Both the position numbers and the translations under genes were made by a program. The notes under the pieces were generated by a model, which was given only the letters and a program-made list of their open reading frames with translations, did no database searches and was not told the DNA's origin. From positions 1 through 14,909 of the forward strand of contig JALOKS010000025.1 in NCBI GenBank assembly GCA_025456385.1: DNA of 14,909 nucleotides, written 5' to 3'. Every line of letters starts with the position of its first letter. Within the stretch, counting starts at the first letter, position 1. Positions 1 to 6,197 of this stretch are shown piece after piece. This DNA comes from Thermoanaerobaculales bacterium. Its GTDB lineage: Bacteria > Acidobacteriota > Thermoanaerobaculia > Thermoanaerobaculales > Sulfomarinibacteraceae.

Positions 1-24
1 GGGGCCACGAATTTGAGTTGAGGC

Positions 25-37
25 TAGACTCCGGAAG
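25..37 (+). promoter_or_regulatory. Possible -10 element (leaderless type) before fetA
   Basis: The hexamer TAGACT at 25-30 ends 7 nt before the GTG at 38, the distance at which a transcript would begin at or next to the start codon. The only purine tract (GGAAG, 33-37) abuts the GTG and is too close to act as a Shine-Dalgarno. No convincing -35 is visible, and the window begins only 24 nt upstream, so context is missing. Confidence 0.3.
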
Positions 38-697
38 GTGAGCTCGTTTCTTGAGTGCGGGCCCTTCTCCGCCGAGGACGGCGAGGGGAGGGTGCTGTTC
101 GAGGACCTCTCCCTGGCCCTGGGCGACGGCCAGTGCGTGGCGCTCGAGGGTCCGTCCGGCGGCGGCAAGTCGACGCTGCTGCGCCACGTTGCGGGCCTCG
201 CGTGGTCGCCGGCGGCATCGCGCGGCCTCGCCGGTGAGAGCTTCGCGTGCAGCCGCCTGCCGGCGTGGCGGGCGCGGGTCAGCCTCGCCGCCCAGGACGC
301 GCCGATGCTCGCAGCCTCGGTGGGGGAGAACCTGCGCTTCCCCTTCGCCCAGCGCGCGGGGCGCGGGCGCCGCTTCGACGAGGGCGCGGCCCGGGGTTTG
401 CTCGAGCGGGTGGGCCTCGCCGAGCTCCCGCTCGGGCGCGAGGTGCGGACCCTGTCCGGCGGCGAGCGCCACCGCCTCGCTCTGGTGCGCGCTCTGCTGT
501 GGGAGCCGACGGTGCTGCTCGCCGACGAGCCGCTGGCGGGCCTCGATCCGGACCGCGCCGAGGCGTGCTTCCAGGCGCTGCTCGAGTTCGCCCGGCGGCC
601 CGGGCGGCTCGCCCTCTGCGTCTTCCACGAGCCCTCCCGCAACCGGGGCGCCGACCGCCGCCTGCACCTCGGGGACGGGCGGCTCGAGGAGGCGTGA
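38..697 (+). CDS. fetA: ABC transporter ATP-binding protein, FetA (YbbL)-like
   Basis: This is the ATPase subunit of a two-gene ABC transporter; with the FetB-type permease downstream it would power metal (iron) export across the inner membrane. The 219-residue product has all ATPase motifs in order: Walker A GPSGGGKST at residues 38-46, Q-loop Gln86, signature LSGGE at 139-143, Walker B LLADEP ending near 165, D-loop GLD at 168-170, and an H-loop His197 in the sequence VFHEP. Length matches E. coli FetA (about 225 residues). The GTG at 38 is the only start placing a complete N-terminal strand before Walker A. The gene runs into fetB, whose strong AGGAGG lies inside the fetA end. The iron assignment rests on the partner permease family; the ATPase alone would only be called a generic ABC subunit. 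Confidence 0.85.
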   Translation: MSSFLECGPFSAEDGEGRVLFEDLSLALGDGQCVALEGPSGGGKSTLLRHVAGLAWSPAASRGLAGESFACSRLPAWRARVSLAAQDAPMLAASVGENLRFPFAQRAGRGRRFDEGAARGLLERVGLAELPLGREVRTLSGGERHRLALVRALLWEPTVLLADEPLAGLDPDRAEACFQALLEFARRPGRLALCVFHEPSRNRGADRRLHLGDGRLEEA

Positions 698-699
698 CG

Positions 700-1500
700 G
701 TGGACGGCCTGATCGCGCTCGGGCCGCTGCAGCTGGCGGTCGCCACGACCCTGGTGGTGGGCGCCGGCGCGATCTCGCTCGCGCTCCGGCTCGGGATCGA
801 GCGGCGCCTCGCGGTGGCGGCGCTGCGGACGGCCCTCCAGCTCGGCCTCCTCGGCCTCGTGCTCGAGCGCGTGTTCGCGCTCCGCCACCCGCTGCTGGTC
901 GTCGGGCTGCTGCTGCTCATGACCGCCTTCGCCGCCCGCGAGGCGACCGGCCGCAGCTCGCGGCGCTACCGGGGGGTGCTGCTCGACGCCTGGCTGACGA
1001 TCGTCGCCAGCTCCTTCGTGGTCGGCGGAATCGTGACCCAGCTCGTGGTCGGGGTGCGGCCGTGGTACGACCCGCGCTACGTGATCCCGCTGCTCGGCAT
1101 GATCCTCGGCAACTCGCTGACCGGCATCTCGCTCTGCCTCGACCGCTTCCTCGACCACCTCGCGGTGCGCACCGCCGAGGTCGAGCTGCGCATCGCCTTC
1201 GGCGCCAGCCGCCGCGAAGCCCTGCGGGCGCCGCTCCAGGACGCGGTGCGCAGCGGCATGATCCCAATCCTCAACGCCATGGCAGCCGCCGGCATCGTCT
1301 CCCTGCCGGGGATGATGACCGGCCAGATTCTCGCCGGCTCGCCGCCCCTGCAGGCTGTCGCCTACCAGATCGTGGTCATGTTCATGATCGCCGCCGCCGT
1401 CGCCCTCGGCGCGATGCTGGTGGTGGTCCTCGCCGGCCGCCGCTTCATGGCTAAGGACGCGACGCTGCGGCTCGACCGGCTGACAGCGTTTGAACGTTAG
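700..1500 (+). CDS. fetB: ABC transporter permease, FetB (UPF0014/YbbM) family
   Basis: This is the membrane subunit of a FetAB-type exporter, which in E. coli lowers cytoplasmic iron and protects against peroxide stress. The 266-residue protein is almost entirely hydrophobic with about seven membrane segments. It carries the family's conserved blocks: RTALQLGLLG (43-52), PLLGMILGNSLTGISL (130-145), the cytoplasmic coupling segment ELRIAFGASRREAL (162-175), and the block around MIPILNA and SLPGMMTGQILAG (187-213). Two starts compete. GTG at 694 gives a four-base overlap with fetA. GTG at 700 sits 7 nt after a perfect AGGAGG (687-692), so I prefer 700; 694 would have the ribosome site almost touching the start. 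The last codons and the TAG stop lie inside a heptad-repeat element, so the C-terminal tail (TAFER) is probably repeat-derived. Confidence 0.88.
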   Translation: MDGLIALGPLQLAVATTLVVGAGAISLALRLGIERRLAVAALRTALQLGLLGLVLERVFALRHPLLVVGLLLLMTAFAAREATGRSSRRYRGVLLDAWLTIVASSFVVGGIVTQLVVGVRPWYDPRYVIPLLGMILGNSLTGISLCLDRFLDHLAVRTAEVELRIAFGASRREALRAPLQDAVRSGMIPILNAMAAAGIVSLPGMMTGQILAGSPPLQAVAYQIVVMFMIAAAVALGAMLVVVLAGRRFMAKDATLRLDRLTAFER

Positions 1501-1622
1501 GACGTTTCACGTTCGAACGTTGCCGCCCACCCTCCCGACAGCTTCCACCCGAGTGCCGCGACGGCCGCAGCGGGTGGGCGGGCGGGAACGTTCAAACGTC
1601 CAACGTTGTGACGTGCGAACGA
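1487..1622. repeat. Inverted heptad-repeat element 1 (ACGTT units), between converging genes
   Basis: The left arm (about 1487-1536) has ACGTT at 1494, 1502, 1509 and 1517, a spacing of 7-8 nt, followed by a C-rich stretch (CCGCCCACCCTCCC). The right arm (about 1571-1622) begins with the G-rich counterpart and continues with AACGTT/AACGT units. Reverse-complemented, it aligns with the left arm over nearly 50 bp with few gaps. The roughly 35-nt centre is unique. The element fills the gap between two converging genes and supplies the fetB stop codon. A long hairpin acting as a terminator in both directions is a reasonable inference; no U-tract is present. Confidence 0.75.
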
Positions 1623-1653
1623 CCCGCGTCAGGGACGGTAACGAGGATGGGTG

Positions 1654-3075
1654 TCAGGATTTCGAATCGGGTTCTTCGTTTTCCCACGGCATGGGCGTGC
1701 GCTTCGTCTGCTCGTCGGGTAGCGACCACTTGCGGACCGTGACGACGTCCTTCATCTGCGAGATCACCTGGAGGCTGATCTCGCGGGCCAGAGTCTCGAG
1801 CTCGGCGAGCGCGGGCCCGGTGAGGAGCTCGTCGAGCACCGACGCGGCCACGGCCTGCAGCGCCTCCTCGCCCTCTGGGCTGTCGACGGTGGCGGTGATG
1901 GTCTCCAGCGTGGTGTCGAGGAGGACCTCGCCCACCGCCCGCACCACCGGCTTGACGACCACGTGCGGCAGGGGCAGCGCGCGCAGGCTCGCCGACTCCT
2001 CGACCGCGTTCTCGAGGTTGAGCTCGAGCAGTCGGCGGAAGCGCGCGACGGTCTCCTCGTTGCAGAGGATGGCCCGGATCTGGCGGACGAGGACGCGCTC
2101 GATCTCGACGCGGCGGGGCTCGACGGTGGCGCGGGCGATGCGGACGTGGGTGCCGTCCCCGATCTCCTCGCCGAACTCGGTGAGGATGCGGACCGCGACC
2201 CGGTCCGAGACCTCCTCGGTGATGATGTTGGAGATGTAGGCGACGGAGCGGCTGACGAAGTCCTTGCCGACCCGGGACAGCTCGGACTTCCGCAGCCGCA
2301 TGTAGATGGAGACGACGCGCAGCAGGCGCAGCGGGCGCAGGGCGGTGACTGGGATCAGGCTGAGCAGGTCGTACCAGTAGAAGATGGGGAAGAAGTACCA
2401 GCGCGCGTAACGACGGCTGTGGATGGCCAGCCCCCAGCGCGCGAAGAACTCGATCCAGAAGAGGACCAGGAAGGGCAGGTCGATCTTCCAGAAGTGGTCG
2501 ATCAGGTGGCCATCGAGGTCGTGGCCGCGGAAGTAGTTGACCGCCAGACGCGGCTCGATCTGCTGCTCGTAGAGTGCGAAGCGGTGGCGCAGGAGCTCGG
2601 GCGGGCCGCTCCAGAAGTCGCGCGCGATCGCGGCCAGGACCTCGGGGTTGCGGAGCTGGCTGGCGGCGTGGCCGGTCTCGCGGGCCATGACCTCCTTGAT
2701 CGCGCCGAGCGCCGCGTCCTGCCCGGAGCGCTCGAAGGGGTTCTCGACGAACACCCGTCGGGTGAGGCTCCGGAGCTCACCGAGGGTCGTCTCGAGGGCG
2801 GCCGAGGAGGGGTCGAGCTCGAGCAGCCGCGCCGCGACGTCGGCCTTTTCCCGGAGCTCCCCGGTGAGGGGGTGGGGCTCGATGCCGAGCACCGGGTCCC
2901 AGATCCGCGTCACCGGCGGCAGGTACCTGAAGTAGGTCGGGCGGAGCCAGGGGTAGCTGAGGTCGAAGAGGATCAGGCAGAGATTGATGAAGACCACCCA
3001 GACCATGAACAGGTCCCAGAGAGAACGCAGGGTGAGGCGTCCGTACTTCGCTCTCCAGGCTCGGAACGATGGCAT
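1654..3075 (-). CDS. Membrane protein with voltage-sensor-like S1-S4 module, no pore domain
   Basis: I cannot assign a named function. The 473-residue protein has four predicted membrane segments: S1 about 18-44, S2 about 192-218, S3 about 227-243, S4 about 244-262. S2 contains Phe206-x-x-Glu209, S3 contains Asp236, and S4 has Arg247, Arg250 and Arg253 at three-residue spacing, with Arg260 and Arg262 beyond. This is the charge-transfer arrangement of voltage-sensor domains such as Shaker. Two features are unusual: about 145 hydrophilic residues sit between S1 and S2 (predicted periplasmic), and no hydrophobic S5-pore-S6 follows S4. Instead a helical soluble region (263-445) and an acidic tail complete the protein. 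The ATG at 3075 is preceded by GGGAG at suitable spacing. It is divergent from the aminotransferase gene. It may be annotated elsewhere as 'ion transporter' or hypothetical. Confidence 0.8.
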   Translation of the reverse strand: MPSFRAWRAKYGRLTLRSLWDLFMVWVVFINLCLILFDLSYPWLRPTYFRYLPPVTRIWDPVLGIEPHPLTGELREKADVAARLLELDPSSAALETTLGELRSLTRRVFVENPFERSGQDAALGAIKEVMARETGHAASQLRNPEVLAAIARDFWSGPPELLRHRFALYEQQIEPRLAVNYFRGHDLDGHLIDHFWKIDLPFLVLFWIEFFARWGLAIHSRRYARWYFFPIFYWYDLLSLIPVTALRPLRLLRVVSIYMRLRKSELSRVGKDFVSRSVAYISNIITEEVSDRVAVRILTEFGEEIGDGTHVRIARATVEPRRVEIERVLVRQIRAILCNEETVARFRRLLELNLENAVEESASLRALPLPHVVVKPVVRAVGEVLLDTTLETITATVDSPEGEEALQAVAASVLDELLTGPALAELETLAREISLQVISQMKDVVTVRKWSLPDEQTKRTPMPWENEEPDSKS

Positions 3076-3107
3076 GAGGATCTCCCGGCTCGGCTGCGGT
3101 CAGGGAC

Positions 3108-3113
3108 ATTGTA
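3108..3113 (-). promoter_or_regulatory. Candidate -10 hexamer for the voltage-sensor-like gene
   Basis: TACAAT read on the minus strand lies 32 nt upstream of the ATG at 3075. That leaves room for a leader of about 25 nt containing the GGGAG ribosome site. No good -35 hexamer is visible at 16-18 nt; that position falls at the edge of repeat element 2. Confidence 0.4.
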
Positions 3114-3129
3114 AGGGCACTCAGCGTAC

Positions 3130-3295
3130 GACCGTCGTTTGAAGGTTTCACGTTGAATGGTGAACCTTCCACCCACCCCCCGGTGTTCGATCCCCCGGTT
3201 CGACGGCTGCGAGACGCGCCGCTCAACCGGTCACGAGGGTGAACGCTGCAACGCTTCACCGTGCAAACGAGCAAACGTTTCGACGTTCTAACGAT
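3130..3295. repeat. Inverted heptad-repeat element 2 (TGAA/CGTTT units) between divergent genes
   Basis: From about 3137 the left arm reads as consecutive 7-mers (GTTTGAA, GGTTTCA, CGTTGAA, TGGTGAA, CCTTCCA), then a C-rich run (CCCACCCCCC). The right arm from about 3236 starts GAGGGTGAA and continues through diverged 7-nt units to CGTTTCGACGTT. Its reverse complement resembles the left arm but with more mismatches than in elements 1, 3 and 5, so this copy looks older. The centre (3181-3235) has no recognisable content. This element lies between divergently transcribed genes, so a terminator role would not explain it. Confidence 0.6.
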
Positions 3296-3311
3296 TCTGC
3301 GCCGGGCCGGG

Positions 3312-3317
3312 TACAAT
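3312..3317 (+). promoter_or_regulatory. Candidate -10 hexamer for the aminotransferase gene
   Basis: TACAAT at 3312-3317 stands out in a GC-rich stretch and would start a leader of about 27 nt that includes the GGGGGAGG ribosome site before the ATG at 3351. The -35 position falls in the end of repeat element 2 and matches consensus poorly. Confidence 0.4.
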
Positions 3318-3350
3318 CCCGGTCGAGACCGGCGCCGGGGGAGGTGCACG

Positions 3351-4568
3351 ATGCCGAAGCTCTCAGCCAAGTCCTCGAAGCTGCAGGCGTCGCCGATCCG
3401 CAAGCTCGCTCCGCACGCCCGCGCCGCGGAGGCCCGCGGCACCCGCGTCATCTACCTCAACATCGGGCAGCCCGACATGCCGACGCCGCCCGAGATGATC
3501 GCCGAGCTGCACGGGCTGAGCCTCGCCCGCCTCGCCTACGCGCCGAGCGAGGGCCTGCCGGAGGCGCGCGCGGCCTGGAGCGCCTTCTTCGAAAGCTGGG
3601 GCATCCGCTTCGCCCCCGACGAGGTCCTGGTCACGAATGGCGCGAGCGAGGCCATCACCTTCGCGCTCGCGATCGTCGCCGGCGGCGGCGGTGAGGTGCT
3701 GGTCTTCGAACCCTGCTACACCAACTACCTGAGCTTCGCCGCGCAGGCCGACGTCACGATGCGGCCGGTGACCCTGCGCGTCGAGGACGGCTACCACTTC
3801 GGCGCTGCCGAGCGCCTCCGCGAGCGCATCGGACCCAAGACCCGCGGCATCCTCCTCTGCAACCCCTCCAACCCGACCGGCACCGTCTACACCCTCGCCG
3901 AGCTCGAGGCGGTGGCGCAGGTGGCCGTCGAGCACGACCTGTTCGTGATCTGCGACGAGGTCTACCGTGAGTTCGTGTTCGGTGGCGGCGAGGTTCGCAG
4001 CTTCACCCGCTTCGAAGACCTCGCGCAGCGCATCATCCTCGTCGACAGCGTCTCCAAGCGCTTCAACGCCTGCGGGGTCCGCATCGGCTGCATGGCGACC
4101 CGCAACCGCGAGGTCCTCGACGTCGCGCTGCGCTTCTGCCAGGCGCGGCTCTCGGTGCCGACCGCGGAGCAGCTGATGGTGGTGCCGATGCTCGAGCGCG
4201 GGCGGGAGTACTCGCGGCGCCTCTGTGGCGAGTACGAAAGAAGGCGGGATGCGGTCTTCCAGGGCCTCGGCGGCATCGACGGGGTGTCGCCGCACCTTTC
4301 GGAGGGCTCCTTCTACACCATGACGCGGCTGCCGATCGACAGCTGCGAGGACTTCGCCCTCTTCCTGCTGCGCGACTTCAGCAGCGGCGGCGAGACCCTG
4401 TCCCTCGCGCCCGGCGAGGGGTTCTACGTCACCGAAGGCCTGGGCGTCGACGAGGTCCGCATCGCCTTCATGTACGACGCCGAGACCCTGGCGCGCGCGA
4501 TGCGGATCCTCGACGCCGCGGTCGCGGCCTACCCCGGCAAGCTCGTAGGCGCGAGCTTGAAGTCGTGA
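3351..4568 (+). CDS. PLP-dependent class I/II aminotransferase (aspartate aminotransferase family)
   Basis: This cytosolic fold-type I aminotransferase transfers an amino group between an amino acid and a 2-oxoacid. The 405-residue product shows the full PLP set: NGASEA (96-101) for phosphate binding, NPSNPTG (171-177) with Asn174, CDEVYREF (201-208) with Asp202 and Tyr205, the Schiff-base Lys236 in SVSKRFNACGVRIG with Arg244, and Arg370 (VRIAF) for the substrate carboxylate. The SVSKR form in place of the common SFSK resembles a sub-branch of aspartate aminotransferase-like proteins, but substrate preference cannot be read from sequence. ATG 3351 has GGGGGAGG about 6 nt upstream; the longer reading frame to 3261 lies in repeat DNA and was discarded. 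The TGA stop overlaps the first heptad of element 3. Confidence 0.88.
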   Translation: MPKLSAKSSKLQASPIRKLAPHARAAEARGTRVIYLNIGQPDMPTPPEMIAELHGLSLARLAYAPSEGLPEARAAWSAFFESWGIRFAPDEVLVTNGASEAITFALAIVAGGGGEVLVFEPCYTNYLSFAAQADVTMRPVTLRVEDGYHFGAAERLRERIGPKTRGILLCNPSNPTGTVYTLAELEAVAQVAVEHDLFVICDEVYREFVFGGGEVRSFTRFEDLAQRIILVDSVSKRFNACGVRIGCMATRNREVLDVALRFCQARLSVPTAEQLMVVPMLERGREYSRRLCGEYERRRDAVFQGLGGIDGVSPHLSEGSFYTMTRLPIDSCEDFALFLLRDFSSGGETLSLAPGEGFYVTEGLGVDEVRIAFMYDAETLARAMRILDAAVAAYPGKLVGASLKS

Positions 4569-4700
4569 GTGTTGAGTTTCGAGTTGTGAGTTCTGAGTTC
4601 CCAACCTTCACCCTGGCCTTTCCGGGTGGGTGAGGGATAACTCAAAACTCAAAACTCAAAACTGAGAACTCAGAACTCAGAACTCACAACTCAGAACTCT
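4567..4700. repeat. Inverted heptad-repeat element 3 (GAGTTnn / AACTCAn), between converging genes
   Basis: The left arm has five consecutive 7-mers at 4567-4601 (GAGTGTT, GAGTTTC, GAGTTGT, GAGTTCT, GAGTTCC), then CCAACCTTCACCC. The right arm starts GGGTGGGTGAGGG (4624-4636) and has eight full 7-mers at 4639-4694: AACTCAA three times, AACTGAG, AACTCAG twice, AACTCAC, AACTCAG, then a partial AACTCT. The arms are reverse complements in sequence and period but differ in copy number. The element overlaps the aminotransferase TGA and reaches the stop codon of the converging channel gene at 4699-4701. A long hairpin with bidirectional terminator activity is inferred. Confidence 0.85.
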
Positions 4701-5697
4701 ACTGCGTCGCCTGCTCGATGCGCTCGAGGGCCGGGATGGGCCCGAGTGCCACCAGCACGTCGCCGGCCTCGATACGCTCGTCGGGCCCGGGGTTGAACAG
4801 AGTTCGGTCGCCGCGCTTGAGGGCGACCACGATGACGCCGAAGCGCTGCCGGACCTCGGCCCCGACCAGGGTCTTCCCGGCCAGCTCCGAGCTCGGGTGG
4901 ACAACCACCTCGGCGAGCTCGAGCTCGACCGACGAGCCCATCAACGAGGCTTCGACGAAGTCCACGACCGTCGGCTTGAGGGCGGTGATGGCGAGCCGGG
5001 TGCCGCCGACGCGGTAGGGGTTGAGGACCCGATCGGCGCCCGCGAGCCGCAGGCGCTCCTCGGCACCGTCGTCGACCGCGCGCGCGATGATCGTGATCCG
5101 CGGGTTGAGCTGGCGGGCGAGGAGGATGGCGTAGACGTTGTGGGCGTCGTCGGCGAGGCACATGATCATCGTCGCGGCGCGGTCGACGCCGGCGGCGCGC
5201 AGCACCGCCTCCTGGGTCGCATCGCCCTGGACCACCGCCGCGTGGCGGTCCTCCAGTGCCCGACAGCGCTGGGTATCGAGCTCGACGACCGCGAAGGGCG
5301 CACCGTGCTCGGCGAGGACTTCGACGACGGCGCGGCCGGTGCGTCCGTAGCCGCACACGACAATGTGGCGGTTGAGGCTCTTGATCATGCCCATGTCCCT
5401 TCGCAGTCCGATCAGGCGGCGCACGTCGGTGTCGAGCATGGCGCGAGCGAGGTTGGTGGCGATGACGAAGATGACGCCGATGCCTCCGAGCGCGAGCAGC
5501 ATGGTGAAGAGTCGGCCAGCGGTGCCGAGCGGGAAGACCTCGCGGTACCCGACGGTCGTCAAGGTGATCGCCGTCATGTAGAGGGCGTCGAGAGTGCCCG
5601 CACCCTCGATGACCCGATAGCCGATGGTTCCGGTCGCGAGGACCGCTGCAACCAGTGCCGCCGATCGAGCGACGACCGATGAGCGGTTGGCCGGCAT
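4699..5697 (-). CDS. Two-TM potassium channel with cytoplasmic RCK (TrkA-N/TrkA-C) domains
   Basis: This is a ligand-gated K+ channel of the MthK/YugO type in the inner membrane. The 332-residue protein has M1 at about 9-30, a pore helix and filter TVGY (48-51), and M2 at about 61-87 with glycines 71, 72 and 74 as a likely hinge. An RCK N-domain from about 110 follows, with GYGRTG (116-121) and an acidic strand end at Glu139 for nucleotide binding. A C-terminal RCK domain occupies about 255-325. The filter continues Arg-Glu after Tyr where Gly-Asp is standard. ATG 5697 is chosen because it precedes M1 directly; the upstream frame to 5763 is charged, proline-rich and overlaps the divergent promoter. 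No strong Shine-Dalgarno is present, and TACGAT lies 6 nt before the ATG. Two tetramers' worth of RCK domains would be expected to form the gating ring. Confidence 0.88.
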   Translation of the reverse strand: MPANRSSVVARSAALVAAVLATGTIGYRVIEGAGTLDALYMTAITLTTVGYREVFPLGTAGRLFTMLLALGGIGVIFVIATNLARAMLDTDVRRLIGLRRDMGMIKSLNRHIVVCGYGRTGRAVVEVLAEHGAPFAVVELDTQRCRALEDRHAAVVQGDATQEAVLRAAGVDRAATMIMCLADDAHNVYAILLARQLNPRITIIARAVDDGAEERLRLAGADRVLNPYRVGGTRLAITALKPTVVDFVEASLMGSSVELELAEVVVHPSSELAGKTLVGAEVRQRFGVIVVALKRGDRTLFNPGPDERIEAGDVLVALGPIPALERIEQATQ

Positions 5698-5703
5698 GGC
5701 CCT

Positions 5704-5709
5704 ATCGTA
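5704..5709 (-). promoter_or_regulatory. Candidate leaderless -10 element for the potassium channel gene
   Basis: TACGAT on the minus strand is followed by exactly 6 nt and then the ATG at 5697, so transcription would begin at the start codon. The only purine tract in between is AGGG, adjacent to the start. No -35 was recognised. Confidence 0.4.
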
Positions 5710-5780
5710 CACGCAACTCCGGCGTGGACCGCAGGGGCGGCGGAGAGGCGCCCCTGCTACCATTCGGGGAGGAGGCGCTC

Positions 5781-6185
5781 ATGGTCGAGGCCGAGGGCAG
5801 AACCTTCGCGTTCGAGGGTTTCGATGCGCTGACGCCCGAGGTGCTGGAGACCTTTCCGTACGAGTACCCGGAGCGGACCGCACTGGTCGTGATCGAGACC
5901 GACGAGTGGAGCTGCGTCTGCCCCTTCTCGGGCCTGCCGGACTTCGGCACTCTGCGGATTCGCTACCAACCCGCGGCGAGCTGCATCGAGCTCAAGTCGC
6001 TGAAGTACTACCTGACGAGCTTCCGCTCGGTCGGCGTGTACCAGGAGCACGCGGCCAACCGGATTCTCGAGGACCTGGTCGCCTGCTGCCGGCCGAGCTG
6101 GATGGAGGTCGCGCTCGACTACCGCCTGCGCGGCGGGCTCCACACCGTCGTCACCGTCGCCCACGGGAGTCGTTCAAACGATTGA
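5781..6185 (+). CDS. queF: NADPH-dependent preQ0 reductase QueF (unimodular)
   Basis: QueF reduces the nitrile of 7-cyano-7-deazaguanine (preQ0) to the amine preQ1, the step before tRNA-guanine transglycosylase in queuosine synthesis. The 134-residue product is of the short, tunnel-fold form (B. subtilis QueF is about 165). The catalytic Cys47 is in CVCPFSGLPDF and Asp54 completes that motif. The NADPH/QueF signature ELKSLKYYL spans 70-78, and Glu89 in YQEHAANRI corresponds to the conserved substrate-binding glutamate. ATG 5781 follows GGGGAGGAGG at good spacing; the frame upstream to 5655 overlaps the channel gene and is rejected. No other queuosine genes are in the window and no preQ1 riboswitch is apparent in the 83-nt gap. 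The last codons (about residues 130-134) are encoded by a heptad-repeat remnant, which also gives the TGA. Confidence 0.92.
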   Translation: MVEAEGRTFAFEGFDALTPEVLETFPYEYPERTALVVIETDEWSCVCPFSGLPDFGTLRIRYQPAASCIELKSLKYYLTSFRSVGVYQEHAANRILEDLVACCRPSWMEVALDYRLRGGLHTVVTVAHGSRSND

Positions 6186-6195
6186 ACGTGGAATG
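6171..6195. repeat. Heptad-repeat remnant 4 with a perfect 7-bp hairpin
   Basis: CGTTCAA (6171-6177) and TTGAACG (6182-6188) are perfect complements around a 4-nt loop and are followed by one more unit-like segment (TGGAATGG). The units resemble those of elements 1 and 2. It fills the 12-nt gap between converging queF and the EamA gene and includes the queF stop. Only about one arm is left, with no separate second arm. It may act as a weak shared terminator. Confidence 0.5.
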
Positions 6196-6197
6196 GT

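Noticed and set aside
51..1454. Long plus-strand open frame overlapping fetA and fetB
   Set aside because: The product is an Arg/Ala/Pro-rich shadow of GC-rich coding DNA with no motif; the other frames encode recognisable ABC subunits.
1963..3114. 383-codon plus-strand frame opposite the voltage-sensor-like gene
   Set aside because: Asp/Glu/Val-rich antisense shadow with no hydrophobic or catalytic pattern; the minus strand encodes a coherent membrane protein with start, ribosome site and -10.
3239..3694. Alternative 151-codon frame at the start of the aminotransferase gene
   Set aside because: Begins in repeat element 2 and is out of frame with the PLP enzyme; no motif.
3363..4604. 413-codon minus-strand frame opposite the aminotransferase
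   Set aside because: Antisense composition shadow; the plus strand has all PLP-enzyme motifs.
4639..4700. CRISPR-like array in the AACTCAn repeats
   Set aside because: Units are contiguous 7-mers without spacers, far shorter than CRISPR repeats, and no cas genes are present.
5698..5780. preQ1 riboswitch upstream of queF
   Set aside because: The 83-nt gap is GC-rich and I see no preQ1 aptamer pseudoknot or A-rich tail; queF has an ordinary strong ribosome site.
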